Assembly (NCBI GenBank): GCA_024500155.1
Contig: CM044880.1
Coordinates: forward strand, 12,110,879 to 12,174,878
Length of the DNA: 64,000 bases
Reading direction: 5' to 3'
From: Chenopodium formosanum
Taxonomy: Eukaryota; Streptophyta; Magnoliopsida; Caryophyllales; Amaranthaceae
Both the position numbers and the translations under genes were made by a program. Below, piece after piece: positions 44,487 to 56,408 of the stretch. The first letter of the stretch is position 1. Every line of letters starts with the position of its first letter. The notes under the pieces are model-generated. The model ran no database searches. It was not told the origin of the DNA and saw nothing but the letters and a program-made list of their open reading frames with translations.

Positions 44487-47400
44487 ATGGAAGAAAACAG
44501 AGACGATCATGATGGACAGGAACAATCTGGTGACATGGATGCCTCCACTTCCCAAGTAAAATCTTCTACAAAAAAGGGACGAGGCCCGTCCAAATCAGTC
44601 CAAACAATTACACCCATTTTCCTCGAATTTGATGAGTTTGACATGCCTATTGGAAAGTGGGAATCTGCTTATGGGAGGCAAATTGGTAATTGTGCTCAAA
44701 GAGTTAACATTAATGTGAAGGGATATCCGAAGTATGATAAAGTTCAAAAGCAAAACTTGTGGGAGGAGAGTAAGGTAATTACAATATAAATATGGTTTAT
44801 TGCTCTAAATTTAACGATACTTATAAATAATTATGAATATTAACATTCTCTAATTTTGTAGCGGAAGTTCCACATTGATGATCCCAAGGGTAGTAAAGAG
44901 AAGAAGTTCCACGAAGCTGTTGGTGCTAGATTTAGGAAGCACAAGTCTTGGTTAGTTTCACGATTCATTACTAAGGAAACTGCACCTTCGCCTGACTCAC
45001 CAAGTGCAAACATTAAACCCTGGGAGCTTTATGAAGGTTACATCACAGAAGAGCAATGGAAAGAGTTTGAGACATATTGCAATACAGATGAATTTAAGGT
45101 GTGTAAGATATTATGAAAGTATTTTTCACATATATACTTTATTTCAACTACAATGCTACTTACAATAGCTTTCCATTTTGTAATAGGCTCTGAGTGAAAA
45201 AGGCAAGGAAAATGCAAAGAATAATAAGCATCGCCACCATCTAGGCTCCAAGAGTTATGAGAGGGCTCGAGTTGATTGGAGTAAGACCAATAGAATTCCA
45301 GCAGAATCTTCAAGCACCACAGAGTCCACAACAAGCTGTGTAATGAGTGAAAAGCTTAAAAATCGGTCTCTTTATTGGATTTTGGCCCGTCAAACTCGTA
45401 ATGCAGATGGATCGTGGGCTATAGACCCGAAGAATGCCGAAACCCAGCAAATAGCCAATGCTATTGTAAGTGTTGTTCTAAGTAACCAAGTATAGTTTTT
45501 TTTTTCAGTTACTTGTTTATACTTTTGAGCTGAAATTACAGTTCTGAAATTTCAGTTTCATCCTATTTATTTCTGACTAAAAATCCAATTTCGAAATAAT
45601 TCTCTGCTAGTTTAATTTAGATTGTGACCCTTGCAGACCCTAACGATGGCAGGGTCCATATTGGTTTTTATCCATTTTGTTTAAAACCTATTTGGACTTT
45701 ATATCCAATGAATGTGTTCCGATGACTTTCGATCAGTTCTGAAATTTCAGTTCCGATCAGTTCTGAAATTTCAGTTCTGATCACTTCCGATCAGTTCTGA
45801 AATTGAGGTTCCGATGACTTTCAATCAGTTCTGAAATTTCAGTTCCGATCAGTTCTGAAATTTCAGTTATGATCAGTTCTGAACAGTTCCGATCAGTTCT
45901 GAAATTTGAGTTCTGATTAGTTGTGCTGTGACCGTTGTGACCCCTTCACCATCTCAATTAGTTGCCTTAGAATAGTGATTGAAATCATAAGAATCGACTA
46001 AAGTAGTTTGATCAATTTCGATTAGTTCTGAAATTTCAGTGCCATGAGAAACATCTGAACTTCATCAGGATAACAAATATTTTCTCCATTTATTTCTGAC
46101 TGAAAATCAAATTTCGAAATAATTCTCTGCTAGTTTAATTTAGATTGTGACCCTTGCAGACCCTAACGATGGCAGGGTCCATATTGGTTTTTATCCATTT
46201 TGTTTAAAACCTATTTGGACTTTATATCCAATGAATGTGTTCCGATGACTTTCGATCAGTTCTGAAATTTCAGTTCCGATCAGTTCTGAAATTTCAGTTC
46301 TGATCAGTTCCGATCTCTGAAATTTCAGTTCCGATCAGTTCTGAAATTTCAGTTCTGATCAGTTCCGATCACTGAAATTTCAGTTCCGATCAGTTCTGAA
46401 ATTTCAGTTCTGATCACTTCCGATCAGTTCTGAAATTTCAGTTCCGATGACTTTCAATCAGTTCTGAAATTTCAGTTCCGATCAGTTCTGAAATTTCAGT
46501 TCTGATCCAGTTCCGATCACTGAAATTTCAGTTCTGATCAGTTCTGAAATTTCAGTTCTGATCAATTCCGATCAGTTCTGAAATTGAGGTTCCGATCAGT
46601 TCTGAAATTTCAGTTCCGATCAGTTCCGATCACTGAAATTTCAGTTCCGATCACTGAAATTTCATTTCTGATCAGTTCTGAAATTTCAGTTCCGATCAGT
46701 TCTGAAATTTCAGTTCCGATCAGTTCTGAAATTTCAGTTCCGATCAGTTTTGAAATTTCAGTTCTGATCAGTTCTGAAATTTCAGTTTCATCCTATATTA
46801 GGTGTGTTTTGATTTTGGTCTATTTATGGATATCATTTTTTTTCAATTTAGGTTCTTGTTCTGCCATATCTTATATATGTTTTTATTTTTAATAGTTGGA
46901 AAACTTGCAAAAGAATGATGAAGGAAACAATTCAAGTGATGTTATTGGTATGGATGCCCTCGACAAGGCTTTAGGAAAAAGGGATCACCGCGGGCATGTA
47001 AAAGCACTAGGAAGGTGTGGGGTTGGAGTTAGTCACACACAAGTATTTGGGAAGGGATACAAAAAGGGTAAATCATCCGGCCAAGGTGGATGCTCATTAG
47101 AAGAGTTAGAATCAATGAAAGCTACCCTAACTCAAGAATTTGAGGCGAGGCTAGAAGAAAAGGTTGAAGAGAAGCTTCAAGAGAGGATCGAAGAGAGGAT
47201 CAAAGAGAGGTTGGAACAACGGGTGGCAATGGAGGTGAAAGCTTGTCTCGCCAATTTACTACCACAGATGACCGGTGACTTGGAGGCATTTCAAGGAATG
47301 CAAGTGATGACGAACATGGAGGCAACACAAAGCCCTCGTGTAATAGAGGTATATGTCTTTAACTAATACTAAAGATATGACTTTACATGGTTAACATGTA

Positions 47401-50200
47401 TAATATTGATCGAGTTTTTTGTAATATGTAGGTAGCCACTAAATGTCGCCTAGCATTGAAAGATGAGTACAATCAAAATTTAGTGGTTGTGGCAGATGGA
47501 ACGGTATATCCTGTTACCGGTGATGTTACGCACAACCTGAAGATGTTACCTGATCATTACAGGGTTAGTGTGGACAACCCTTATCCCGACTGTGCCCTCC
47601 TCGATATACCGGTACCATCTCCCGATGGTGTGACTAAGTTGGGAAAAGCCAAGTCTTCCTTTGTACTATGGCCCATAGACATGGTTTTTTTTGAAGAAGA
47701 GGTATATTCTCCACTATTAACATTAAATTCCATCATTTTTGTATACTTTATCTAGACTAATATTCACCTATTTGTAAAGGTTTCACCATCGCCCAAAAAG
47801 AAGCGCCAAAGCAAAGAAGGGGACGATAGTTGTGGTGTGAAATCAAGGCAATCTACCATCAAACCCACAAAATTCCTACCACTTGAAGATAAAATTGTCG
47901 ATACTTTTGGCGAGGGGTGTGAGTTGTTGTATTGGTTAATGAATTCTGATGATGCAAAGTATGATACAACATCGGTACTTTTAAAGGCCTCAATGTTTAA
48001 TTTTGATAGCGACAAACAGATTTGGGTAACCGCTACCGATGTACGTGAATTTCTAAGAGGATCGTGGGCTAATGTTTCATTGATTCATGTTTATATCATG
48101 TAGGTTACTTAATCTTCCTTTACTTTGGTTCTTATATTCACTATAGTAATATTTTTAATGCTATAATGCTGATTTTTTTGTTTTCTATGTCTTTATCATG
48201 TAGGTATTTAGTAGACAACTTCATCGACCTTTTCAACAGGACTGAGATCACATTCTTTTGTCCTCAACTCATTTCTGAATCTTTAATTGAGAATGATTAC
48301 CTAGAAACTTATACATATGTGAAGAATACATTTTTGCATGAAGTAAGAAAGACGGGTAAACGTTGCAAATTCATCGTGGCTCCATATGTCGCAAGGTTCG
48401 AAATATGGTTTTTATATTGTCACTAAACTTAATCATATAAATGACATGTTTTTCACCAATTTTCCAATACTCTAACTTGCGTTTTTCTCTTAAATGATGT
48501 AGTGGTCATTGGGTTCTTGTGGTGGTCGATCTACAATTAGGTTTAGCTTATGAGTTTGACTCTATAAAGCTACCTAAAGAAAATCCCCGAAAATTGAAAA
48601 TTGCCGAGATTATGATGACGTGAGCCTCAACCTTGAAATTATGCCCTAGTTTCTATATCATTTTTGTATGTGGTGTTGTAGATTATTTTGTTCTAAGTGT
48701 TAGAATATATATTATTTTTGTAGGGCTTATAAAGTATATCGGGCGAATCTCACAGGGAGTGAATTGAAATCACAAAGGCAAAAATTGCAATTCATACAAA
48801 TGGAGGTAAATACATTACTCACCCCATATTGTTATACATTGTTCACTTTGAAAACAAAATTTTTAACTATTTGTTATATATACTAGTGTGCTCAACAAAA
48901 AGGAGGCGTTGAATGTGGCTACTACATTATGAGATACATGTATGAGATTGTTACTTCTCACTTGGAGTGCAAAGGTGTCTTAGAAGAGGTTAGTAGTTTT
49001 TTTTTGCAAATTTTGAAACCTTTTTAGCTCTATACGCTCCCAAGAGTAAGATAATGGTCAATTGTTATTGATTTCAATTTTTAAAAACCAAAATATAAGG
49101 CAATTAAGGATGTTTAGTATTATATTGTGTTAATTTGAACCAATACATGAAAGATGGGAAAGGTAGAAGTCCCTTAGGCAATTTTAAAGCTTTTTTGGCT
49201 CTATACGCTCCTAGAAGTGAGTAAATGGTTACTTTTCATTGATATCAATTCATAAAAACCAAAATATAAGGTAATTAAGGATGTTTAGTATTATATTGTG
49301 TTAATTTGAACCAATACATGAAAGATGGGAAAGGTAGAAGTCCCTTAGGCAATTTTGAAGCCTTTTTGGCTCTATACGCTCCTAGAAGTGAGTAAATGGT
49401 TACTTTTCATTGATTTCAATTCATAAAAACCAAAATATAAGGTAATTAAGGATGTTTAGCATTATATTTTGTTAATTTGAACCAATACATGAAAGATGGG
49501 AAAGGTAGAAGTCCCTTAGGCAATTTTGAAGCCTTTTTGGCTCTATACGCTCCTAGAAGTGAGTAAATGGTTACTTTTCATTGATTTCAATTCATAAAAA
49601 CCAAAATATAAGGTAATTAAGGATGTTTAGTATTATATTTTGTTAATTTGAACAAATACTTGAAAGATGGGAAAGGTAGAAAGCCCTTAGGTAATTTTGA
49701 AGCGTTTTTGGCTCTATACGCTCCCAAGAGTGAGATAGTGGTCAATTTTCATTGATTTCAATTCATAGATACCAAAAAATAATATAATTAAGGATGTTAT
49801 GTGTTACATTGTGTTAATTTGAACCAATACTTGAAAGATGGGAAAGATAGAAGTCCTTTAGCACAATTTTGAAGCCTTTTTGGCTCTATACGCTCCCAAA
49901 AGTGAGTAAATGTTAACTTTTTATTGATTTCAACTCGTAGAAATCAAAATATAAGTCAATTAAGGATGTTATGTGTTTTGTTTCTATATTATGAGTTTTA
50001 TTTCTATAATTTGGTTCATCACATTTATTCTAATGATTGTTTTTATTATGGATTGTTTTTATTTTGTAACCTCTTTCATATGTTTTTTTTTTCAATAGGA
50101 TTTTTGTCCAAGGACCGCCCCGTATGATGTTGATGAGTTGAAGGTGGTACGGGAACAATGGGCGCAATACTTTAGAAGTAAATATTTATTGAATGCTTAA
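44487..50200 (+). CDS. CACTA second gene: TNPA-like (plant transposase Ptta/En/Spm) fused to Ulp1-type C48 protease
   Basis: Eleven exons by GT-AG reading: 44487-44774, 44862-45098, 45187-45465, 46896-47348, 47432-47701, 47780-48099, 48204-48395, 48503-48619, 48724-48805, 48887-48988, 50099-50200. They join without a stop into about 813 residues. Residues about 1-270 match the plant En/Spm transposase family (EFDEFDMPIGKW..YGRQIG). About 270-420 has an ALG..DHRGHVKALG motif, then a Glu/Arg coiled coil (EARLEEKVEEKLQERIEERI). The C-terminal third is a Ulp1/SENP-like cysteine protease: GHWVLVVVDL (His about 682), YEFDS (Asp about 699), a Gln at about 749-750 and ECGYY (Cys about 756). Ulp1 enzymes remove SUMO; such domains occur in several plant CACTA and Mutator elements. 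The gene starts 164 bp after the transposase ORF. Confidence 0.84.
45725..46790. repeat. Palindromic 24-bp minisatellite in intron 3 of the TNPA/Ulp1 gene, with a segment duplication
   Basis: Dozens of copies of CAGTTCTGAAATTTCAGTTC with CGAT or TGAT spacers. Each unit holds the palindrome CTGAAATTTCAG. A non-repetitive stretch (CTCTGCTAGTTTAATTTAGA and onward, 45600-45735 and 46122-46257) is present twice, so about 520 bp was duplicated in tandem. Confidence 0.9.
49009..49975. repeat. 171-bp tandem repeat, about 5.7 copies, in the last intron of the TNPA/Ulp1 gene
   Basis: GGCTCTATACGCTCC and GGTAGAAGTCCCTTAGG recur every 171 bases (e.g. GTAGAAG at 49163, 49334, 49505, 49676). Middle copies are nearly identical and outer ones more diverged, as expected for unequal exchange. 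Confidence 0.92.
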
Positions 50201-50454
50201 CTATTAGCTTAGGTAGAACAACGTAATATTTTTAGTGTTGTATATGTTGGATAAATTTATACAGGTTTTTATTTGTAATGTGTTACTACTTCAGTTTTTA
50301 TATTACGTCGTATTAATTTTTACGAAAGATTGTTCGGTATAATTGCTTTTTACAGGAACAGGTATATTATTACAGGTTTTAATTAATATATATTAATTAT
50401 ATATAAATACATGCTGTCGAAATTAAATAAAATGAAAATTTAATTTAATAATTA

Positions 50455-50950
50455 TTTGTAACGGGCAGCAAAATTGTCAGTTACAAATAACCAGTTATTC
50501 GTAACGGGCATTTTTGTTGCCCGTTACAAATAAGTGTTAAATTATATAGCATAAACCTCTATTCGTAACAGACATTTAATATGTTAGTTACGAATAATCA
50601 CTTATTCGTAACGGCCGTTTTATGTGCCCGTTACAAATAAGGACTTATTTTAATACAAAAAAATTTATTCGTAACTGACATTTCAGATGTCCGTTACGAA
50701 TAACCCCTTATTCGTAACCAACATTTAAAATGTCCGTTACGAATAATGGGTTATTCGTAACGGACAACTGAAATGTCAGTTACGAATAACCCATTATTCG
50801 TAACGGACATTTGAAATGTCCGTTACGAATAACTCATTATTCGTAACGGACATTGCCCGTTACGAATAACAGTGGCCATCCGTAACGGCCGCATACGTAA
50901 CGGACGCTGCCCGTTACGGATGGCCCCTTTTTTCCCGTTACGGATAAGGT
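50455..50950. repeat. Right subterminal repeat region of the inner CACTA element
   Basis: Alternating direct and inverted copies of TTATTCGTAACGGACATTT forming consecutive hairpins (e.g. 50751-50829). Same motif as the left end, with a GC-richer variant (CCGTAACGGCCGCATACG) next to the terminus. Confidence 0.87.
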
Positions 50951-51389
50951 TTTTTCCACTAGTGTACCCCTAACCCACGCCACTAGCCCACACCACCTGT
51001 ATCACCACCCACAACCACCAGAATCCCTACCCACCTAAACGAGTCTAGATCTACCACCCCACCTAAGAAAACCACCCCACCACCCACCTAAAACCATCAC
51101 CGCCGCTAAAACAAGGAATAACTTAAAAATTAACCACAAAAAAGAATACAAATTAAAATGACTACCACTCTAATCGAACCACATCACCACCTAAACTAAA
51201 CTCAACTAAACCCTGATCTACTAACCCCTATCAACCACCACCACCAGCACAACAACAACAACCCACCACCACCATAAATATCCAAAAAAATTAGAAAAAA
51301 CAAATTAAAAAAAAAAAAGAGATGCATATCTTGATATAACCGCACAAAACCTCAAAATTAGGTTTACAAGACCAAATTCGACAATAAAA

Positions 51390-51405
51390 ACTCTAGATCT
51401 AGAGT
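51390..51405. repeat. 16-bp palindrome shared with 25664-25679
   Basis: ACTCTAGATCTAGAGT, flanked by partly inverted ACCAAATTCGACAAT and ATGGTTGAATTTGTTC. It lies in the outer CACTA remainder. Confidence 0.8.
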
Positions 51406-52113
51406 TTTCATGGTTGAATTTGTTCTGAAAACTTTCGTTTAGACCATAGAATCCTTCGTTTTTGCCAAATTATGTGAATGTTGTGACGAAAACTACCAAT
51501 TTAACCATGAAAATCACCAATATTGCGCGTGGTGTTGGGAGAGGATGCAAAACCGCGAAAAACAAATAAAGAAGAAAGGGAAAGAGAAGAGGAGATAGAA
51601 AAGACGAAGGAGAAAGGGGGAAAGAGAAAGACGAAGGATGAGAAAGAGGGAACAAACAAAGGAGAAGGAGAAAAAAGAAAGACGAAGGAGAAGGAGGATA
51701 GAGGGAGTCACAGAGGAGAAGGTGGAAAGAGGGAGAACAAGAATAACAGAGGAGGAGGAAAGAAAAAGAATGAAGGAAAGAAAGGAGGAAAGCGGCGCCC
51801 AACATACTCATCTAAGGTTAGGGGTGTTTTTTTTAAAAAAAAAAAATATTATTTTAATGGTTACGACGGAAAAATCAGTAGGAAAGCATTAATTTTCCAA
51901 CGGATTTCAATTCCGTCGAAATTTAATTAAAATCCGTCGGAAATTTACTATGGAATTTAAATTTTGTCGTAAATTACCTATTTTTCGACGGATTTAATGA
52001 ATTTGTCGAAAATATCCAATGGAATGTAAATCCGTCGGAATATTTAGTTTTTCTGATGGATTTACATGTCCGTTGGAAGCAATCCGTCGGAAATCAGCTA
52101 ATTTCTAGTAGTG

Positions 52114-52435
52114 GCTATTAGAATAGGGTGATAAGTATTAAACCAAAACCTTAACTGCTAACGACTTCTTCTAGCTTGTTAGAGGAAGCCTTAGAAAAAA
52201 GTCTCATTTATGTTACACGTAGCAACTCTTCTTGCTCAATCCTAACATCCACTCTCAGAAACGATGAGAGAGTGACTAAGCCAAAGTGCGGGACTTCACT
52301 TTATTCCATGCTAATAGAAAGTCTCCGGTACAACTCTTCTTTCCTCAGAAGACCCCTCTCGCCTCTTTATTCTAAAATCCATGTGTTGAAAGATCTGATC
52401 GGGATAAAAAGGAGTTTTTCCCTAATATAAATTAT
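52114..52435 (+). other. Right flank of the outer CACTA element, possibly continuing the organelle-like insert
   Basis: Joined to 37900 (minus one GCT) this forms one continuous host sequence. Its GC content and style (CCTCTCGCC, GTCTCCGGTACAACTC) resemble the left part. No gene is recognised. Confidence 0.35.
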
Positions 52436-52559
52436 ATCTATCTCTTATTGTTTCTTCCATTCGTTGATAAAATACTTAGGCTACTCAGCTTTATTAGTCT
52501 TCTACTGATTAATAAGATTTTTTATCGACGCCTTTCTTATTAAGGTAAATCTCTATTTA

Positions 52560-54262
52560 GATACTTGGTGAGTCTATTTTATACATATTTTTATTCTCTG
52601 TCCCACGGTCATATTTGTGCTTATTTGAGCTCTGTGGAGCTATTTTTATTACTAATATACGTTTTCTAGTGTTTTTGTAGAGTTGGTATTATTTTGTAGT
52701 GATTTGCAGATTATGACAATTCTCAAGCTTATTGAGCCACTACAAAGATATTGGATTTTGATTGTATTTCATAACCGTATATTTAAAATCCAAGGTCGAG
52801 CTAAATAAATTTGATTCGGTGATTAAGGATTTGTTAAGTGAATAGGTCCAAAGTTTCAATGTTAAATTATTATCATTGACAAACTAGTGTTGCGGACCAA
52901 ATAGGAAAGAATGAAGATTTGAGCCCAAAGAAATAAAAAGTCAACAAGGTCCAACTATGAAACTCGATTTTCACAAGAAAATCCCAGTTCGGGCGAGCTT
53001 GTTTTCATCAGACTTTGTTACGTCGGTCTTCGTATTTTTGTGGGCTATAAAACCCGTAATTTGGGGAACAAAGGAGCAGCTTTTTACTGAATTAGTTTTC
53101 TTTGATAATTTAGAGTGGACTTTAGATTCCTTTTTGAGTTTTCTTTCTAGTAGTAGTTTCTTACATGGGTTTTGAGGTTTAGTTAGTATCTTTCTTATAT
53201 TAATTTTCTCAGATTAATTTTACAACTTTTGTCAGATTTGTTACATCATTTTCTTGGTTTGGTTGCTTTCTTAGCTGTTGTTTTCCCAACCTTTTACTTT
53301 TGATTATGTTTTATACTTCCTCCGTTTTTTTTTTTATTGCATTATAAGGGCTTTTACATTATTCACTTAATTTCTTTGACCATCATTTGTGATTTATCCA
53401 TTAGGGAAAACATAGTCATGTAGGATCTAGTTAGATTCGTCTCGAAATTTACTTTTCAAATATCAAATTTTTATAATTTTTACAAAAGTAAAATTGGAGA
53501 TATTAATATCTCAAGTAATGCATTGGGAGGTGTGAAATCCCTCATGGTGCAATAAAAAAAGAACGGAGGAAGTATATGTTATGTTAACTTTAGTCTAATT
53601 TCATTGTTTCCATATTAATTTAATTTCAATTATTCTTGTTTTTTTAATCATGCTTACTTTAATTGTTTTATTGATTAGTTTAATTTTAATTATCTGTGAG
53701 TAGTTTATTTCTAGGGTTTTTGGAGATCCATGAATAATATGAAGGGATGATTTATTATAGTTGATTGTCAATGTTTTGGGTTAATTTCCTATTGATTTAT
53801 TTAATGCGATACAATTAGATTAGCGTCGGTTTAATTGTATGAGTTATGCAATATTGATTCGAGATTCGAGAGCTGAGAATTGATGTTTAGGCTTAGTTTC
53901 AATAGGCATTTAATTTATAAATGGTTAAGTCAAGATTCGGGATATGCGATTTACTACCGAGTGATTAATACTGTGATTATAATACGTAGCGAAAGCCCTT
54001 TACAATCTGGTTAATTTATGCATTGATAATTGATTGTTATGTTTTATCCCAAAATATTAATTATTGGTGAACTTATACCCTAAGCTTTTATTTATTGATT
54101 TCTCCCTACTTTATTTCTCCTTAGTTTAATTCGTTATATCTATAATTTAGTTACTTGATATTTTAGATTATATAATAATTTATTAGAAATAAAAGAATAT
54201 TGTTTCCCAGTAGATTCGACCCTACTTCACTATCAATTTTAGTTAGTGGTTTGAAAAATTAC
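52560..54262. other. Possible decayed LTR sequence of gypsy type
   Basis: GGGCTATAAAACCC promoter-like box near 53042 and the ending CAGTAGATTCGACCCTACTT...TAGCCTGTCA are reminiscent of plant gypsy LTRs. No partner LTR or target duplication was found. A Stowaway MITE lies inside. Confidence 0.3.
53316..53572. mobile_element. Stowaway MITE, TSD TA
   Basis: Ends CTTCCTCCGTTTTTTTTTTT and complement of AAAAAAAGAACGGAGGAAG, bordered by TA (53314-53315, 53573-53574). The CTCCCTCCGT-like terminus and TA duplication are diagnostic of Stowaway. Length 257 bp. Confidence 0.9.
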
Positions 54263-55800
54263 TTTTGATTAGGTAATATGACTTTAGCCTGTCAATACTC
54301 CTTTTGTTTACAACGTTATCAAAGACTTGAGAAGTCCTGAGACTCGTATCAAGCTAGAAAACTTCTGATATCCTCTAAAAAAGAAAACTCTTTTAGCGCT
54401 TTACCTTTGGAGATTTCCATGTATTCCTTAACTTAGATTGCTGAGTTAACACCTTAGCCACTTCAAGTATAGGTAGAAGTGCTACTGCCTCTAAAAGATT
54501 CTTAATGTTAGAAGAACGCCTCCAATACCGGATTTTCTAAACTAAAGAAAGTAACATATAATCTAATAAGGAATATAGGAATGCCAGCTGCTAGAGATGG
54601 AAAAAAAAAATTGAGTGATTCCTTCTTCACTACTCTTCTATTCTATTTCTAACTGCATTTGGTGATATCAAAGCCAAAATGCCCAAAAAAAATGGGGTGG
54701 TTTTATTATTAATTTATTTTTTTTTTATTTTTATTTTTTTTTTGAAAATTGAATTTAAAATGGTGTGATTTGGTTTAGACGGAATGATAATATAGAGCAT
54801 TGCTGACTTGCATTGTGATATATGTCAAAATAAGGTTCATTCTATTTTGGTTCATTCAAATGAAACTTAGTATAATGTTGCTAAACCAAATCAACACCAT
54901 TATAACAATTGATTACGTGAGATTATTTATAATAGCTAATACTAAATTATTTATATATTAAAAATAGATTATGTTAGATTATTTATAATTAACAAATTAC
55001 GTGAGATAATTTTTAATTAATAAATTACGTGATACTATGATTAGCAAATATTTACATACTATTTTTCTATATTAAATAATACAATCTAAATTAATCATTA
55101 TTTCTTCAAAATTGTACTTCTATAAGATACGGTACTCTATCTTTTCTTAACTTTTATTTCTACTTCAATCTATTATTTCAATCAAATTAGTATCTCAATA
55201 TCGATGTGATCTTTTTATATTGTTTGTATTGTGTTGATGATTATGAATTTTTGCATGATTTTTTGATATAATTTGGTTCATTCAGCTTAAGTTATAAGGA
55301 TCCTTCTAACGAGCGGCTTGGGGGGTAAGATAAGGAATAATTATATTGGTTGAAATGGTATTAAGTTAGGAAATCAAAGTACTTGTCTCATAAATTTCTG
55401 GGCACCCAAATTAAAATGATTCAAGATTCAATTTCATTGAGTTAAGTATAATGTTGAGTACTGACCTTTTCATTTTTTTCACCTTTTGGGTACTCTCACT
55501 TTTTTTTCACCTTTAGGGACTTCTAGTTAGGTTTCTGGCCAATTAACCAACATAAACTCACCTGAGCAAATAAGTTAATACGTTCGTTAATTTAAGCATA
55601 CATATCCAAACACATATAAATATTTTCCAAATATTTTTAACAGAAAAAAATTCCCAAAAATTAAAGCTGCTACAAATATTCAACTAGTTGTTTAAATTCA
55701 AAAAAAAAAAATCATAAAAGAAACAGAAGCAACAGTAGTAAGCCATCAGTAAGCCTTCAGGCCTTCAAATCTGTTCTCCAATCTCTGCAAGGAAATAACA
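54263..55800. other. Intergenic, nothing recognised
   Basis: AT-rich, with T-runs near 54718-54741 and a repeated AAATTACGTGA-type phrase (55000-55030). No ORF or terminal repeat supported. The last 60 bases are a plausible 5' leader of the next ORF. Confidence 0.5.
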
Positions 55801-56408
55801 ATGGCTAGTGTAACGAATTTTTGCAGATGTTACAGACGGGTTGCTCTTAGAATTTCAAGAACAACCATAAATCCTTTTAGGAGATTTCATACATGCCAAA
55901 ATTGCATGAAGCCTAATGGATGTGATTTTTGGAAGTGGATTGATGATGGTTATGAATGGGAGGTGAAAAATGAAATGATCAAACTGATGCAAAGCAATGA
56001 CAGGCTGCTTGAAATGAAAGAAATCAGGACAAATCATGTTTTATTTTATAGGATTGTAATCAGGAAGAAATGGACGGAAGAAATCAGGAAGAAACATATT
56101 TCATTTTATAGGATTGTAATCAAGAAGAAATGGAAGAAACTAGGAAGAATCATGTTTCATTTTATAACATCTAAAAGCAACACAAATTTGCATAATTAAA
56201 AAAAAAAAAAAAATCAAAACCTAAACCCTACTTCAACCTAGATCATTAAACATAGATTTTCGAACAAATGAACTTGCACGGTAGTAGTGTATGATGTTTA
56301 CCTCAGTATGCTTGCGAAATGCTTGAAGAATTACCAGATTTGGGAGCCACCAAAGACGAAGAATATTCATCAGAAGAAGAAGAGGGAATTTGCAGAGCAG
56401 AGGACTAA
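55801..56408 (+). CDS. Small GRF-type zinc-finger protein, possibly two exons
   Basis: ATG 55801 opens 132 codons. Residues 8-45 read CRCYRRVALRISRTTINPFRRFHTC...CDFWKWID in part: two N-terminal Cys, the T..NP.R.F..C core and C..WKW, i.e. a GRF zinc finger (nucleic-acid-binding, also found alone in many plant proteins). The C-terminal half repeats FYRIVI(R/K)KKW about every 20 residues, which suggests internal duplication. Downstream, after a TTTACCTCAG acceptor-like site at 56306, an open acidic stretch (CEMLEELPDL...EEEEGICRAED) ends at TAA 56406-56408 and may be a second exon; the matching donor is not clear. Function unknown. It could be a transposon-mobilised domain. Confidence 0.5.

Larger units (their letters stand above)
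38286..50964 (+). mobile_element. Inner CACTA (En/Spm) element, 12.7 kb, potentially autonomous, TSD TAC
   Basis: Left end CACTAGTGGAAAAAATCTTA (from 38286) and right end complement CACTAGTGGAAAAAACCTTA (to 50964) match at nearly every position over about 30 bp. TAC flanks both sides (38283-38285, 50965-50967), the 3-bp duplication typical of CACTA elements. It holds two same-strand genes: a TNP2-type transposase and a TNPA-like/Ulp1 fusion gene. Both are free of stops. Dense subterminal palindromes lie at both ends. Intact ends, duplication and genes suggest a recent arrival and possible activity. Confidence 0.93.
37901..52113. mobile_element. Outer CACTA element, non-autonomous, TSD GCT, split by a second CACTA element
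   Basis: Left terminus CACTACTAATAATAACAGCT (37901) and right terminus ...AGCTAATTTCTAGTAGTG (ends 52113) are imperfect inverted repeats, with a further shared TTTTCGATGG/TTTCCGACGG block. A perfect 3-bp duplication GCT borders it (37898-37900, 52114-52116). Removing the inner element leaves about 1.5 kb. That remainder has dense CCGTCGGAA/TTCCGACGG inverted units at both ends (37920-38170 and 51860-52095), a CCACCACC-rich middle and a purine-rich stretch (51545-51790). It encodes no transposase, so it is a deletion-type passenger. Confidence 0.88.

Noticed and set aside
49009..49975. Centromeric satellite because of the 171-bp period
   Set aside because: The length match with primate alpha satellite is coincidence. 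The array is short, intronic and within a transposon.
51470..51930. ORFs of 84-135 codons rich in Lys/Glu or in Leu/Ser/Phe
   Set aside because: They lie in a purine-rich low-complexity tract of the outer CACTA element; both strands are open only because of composition.
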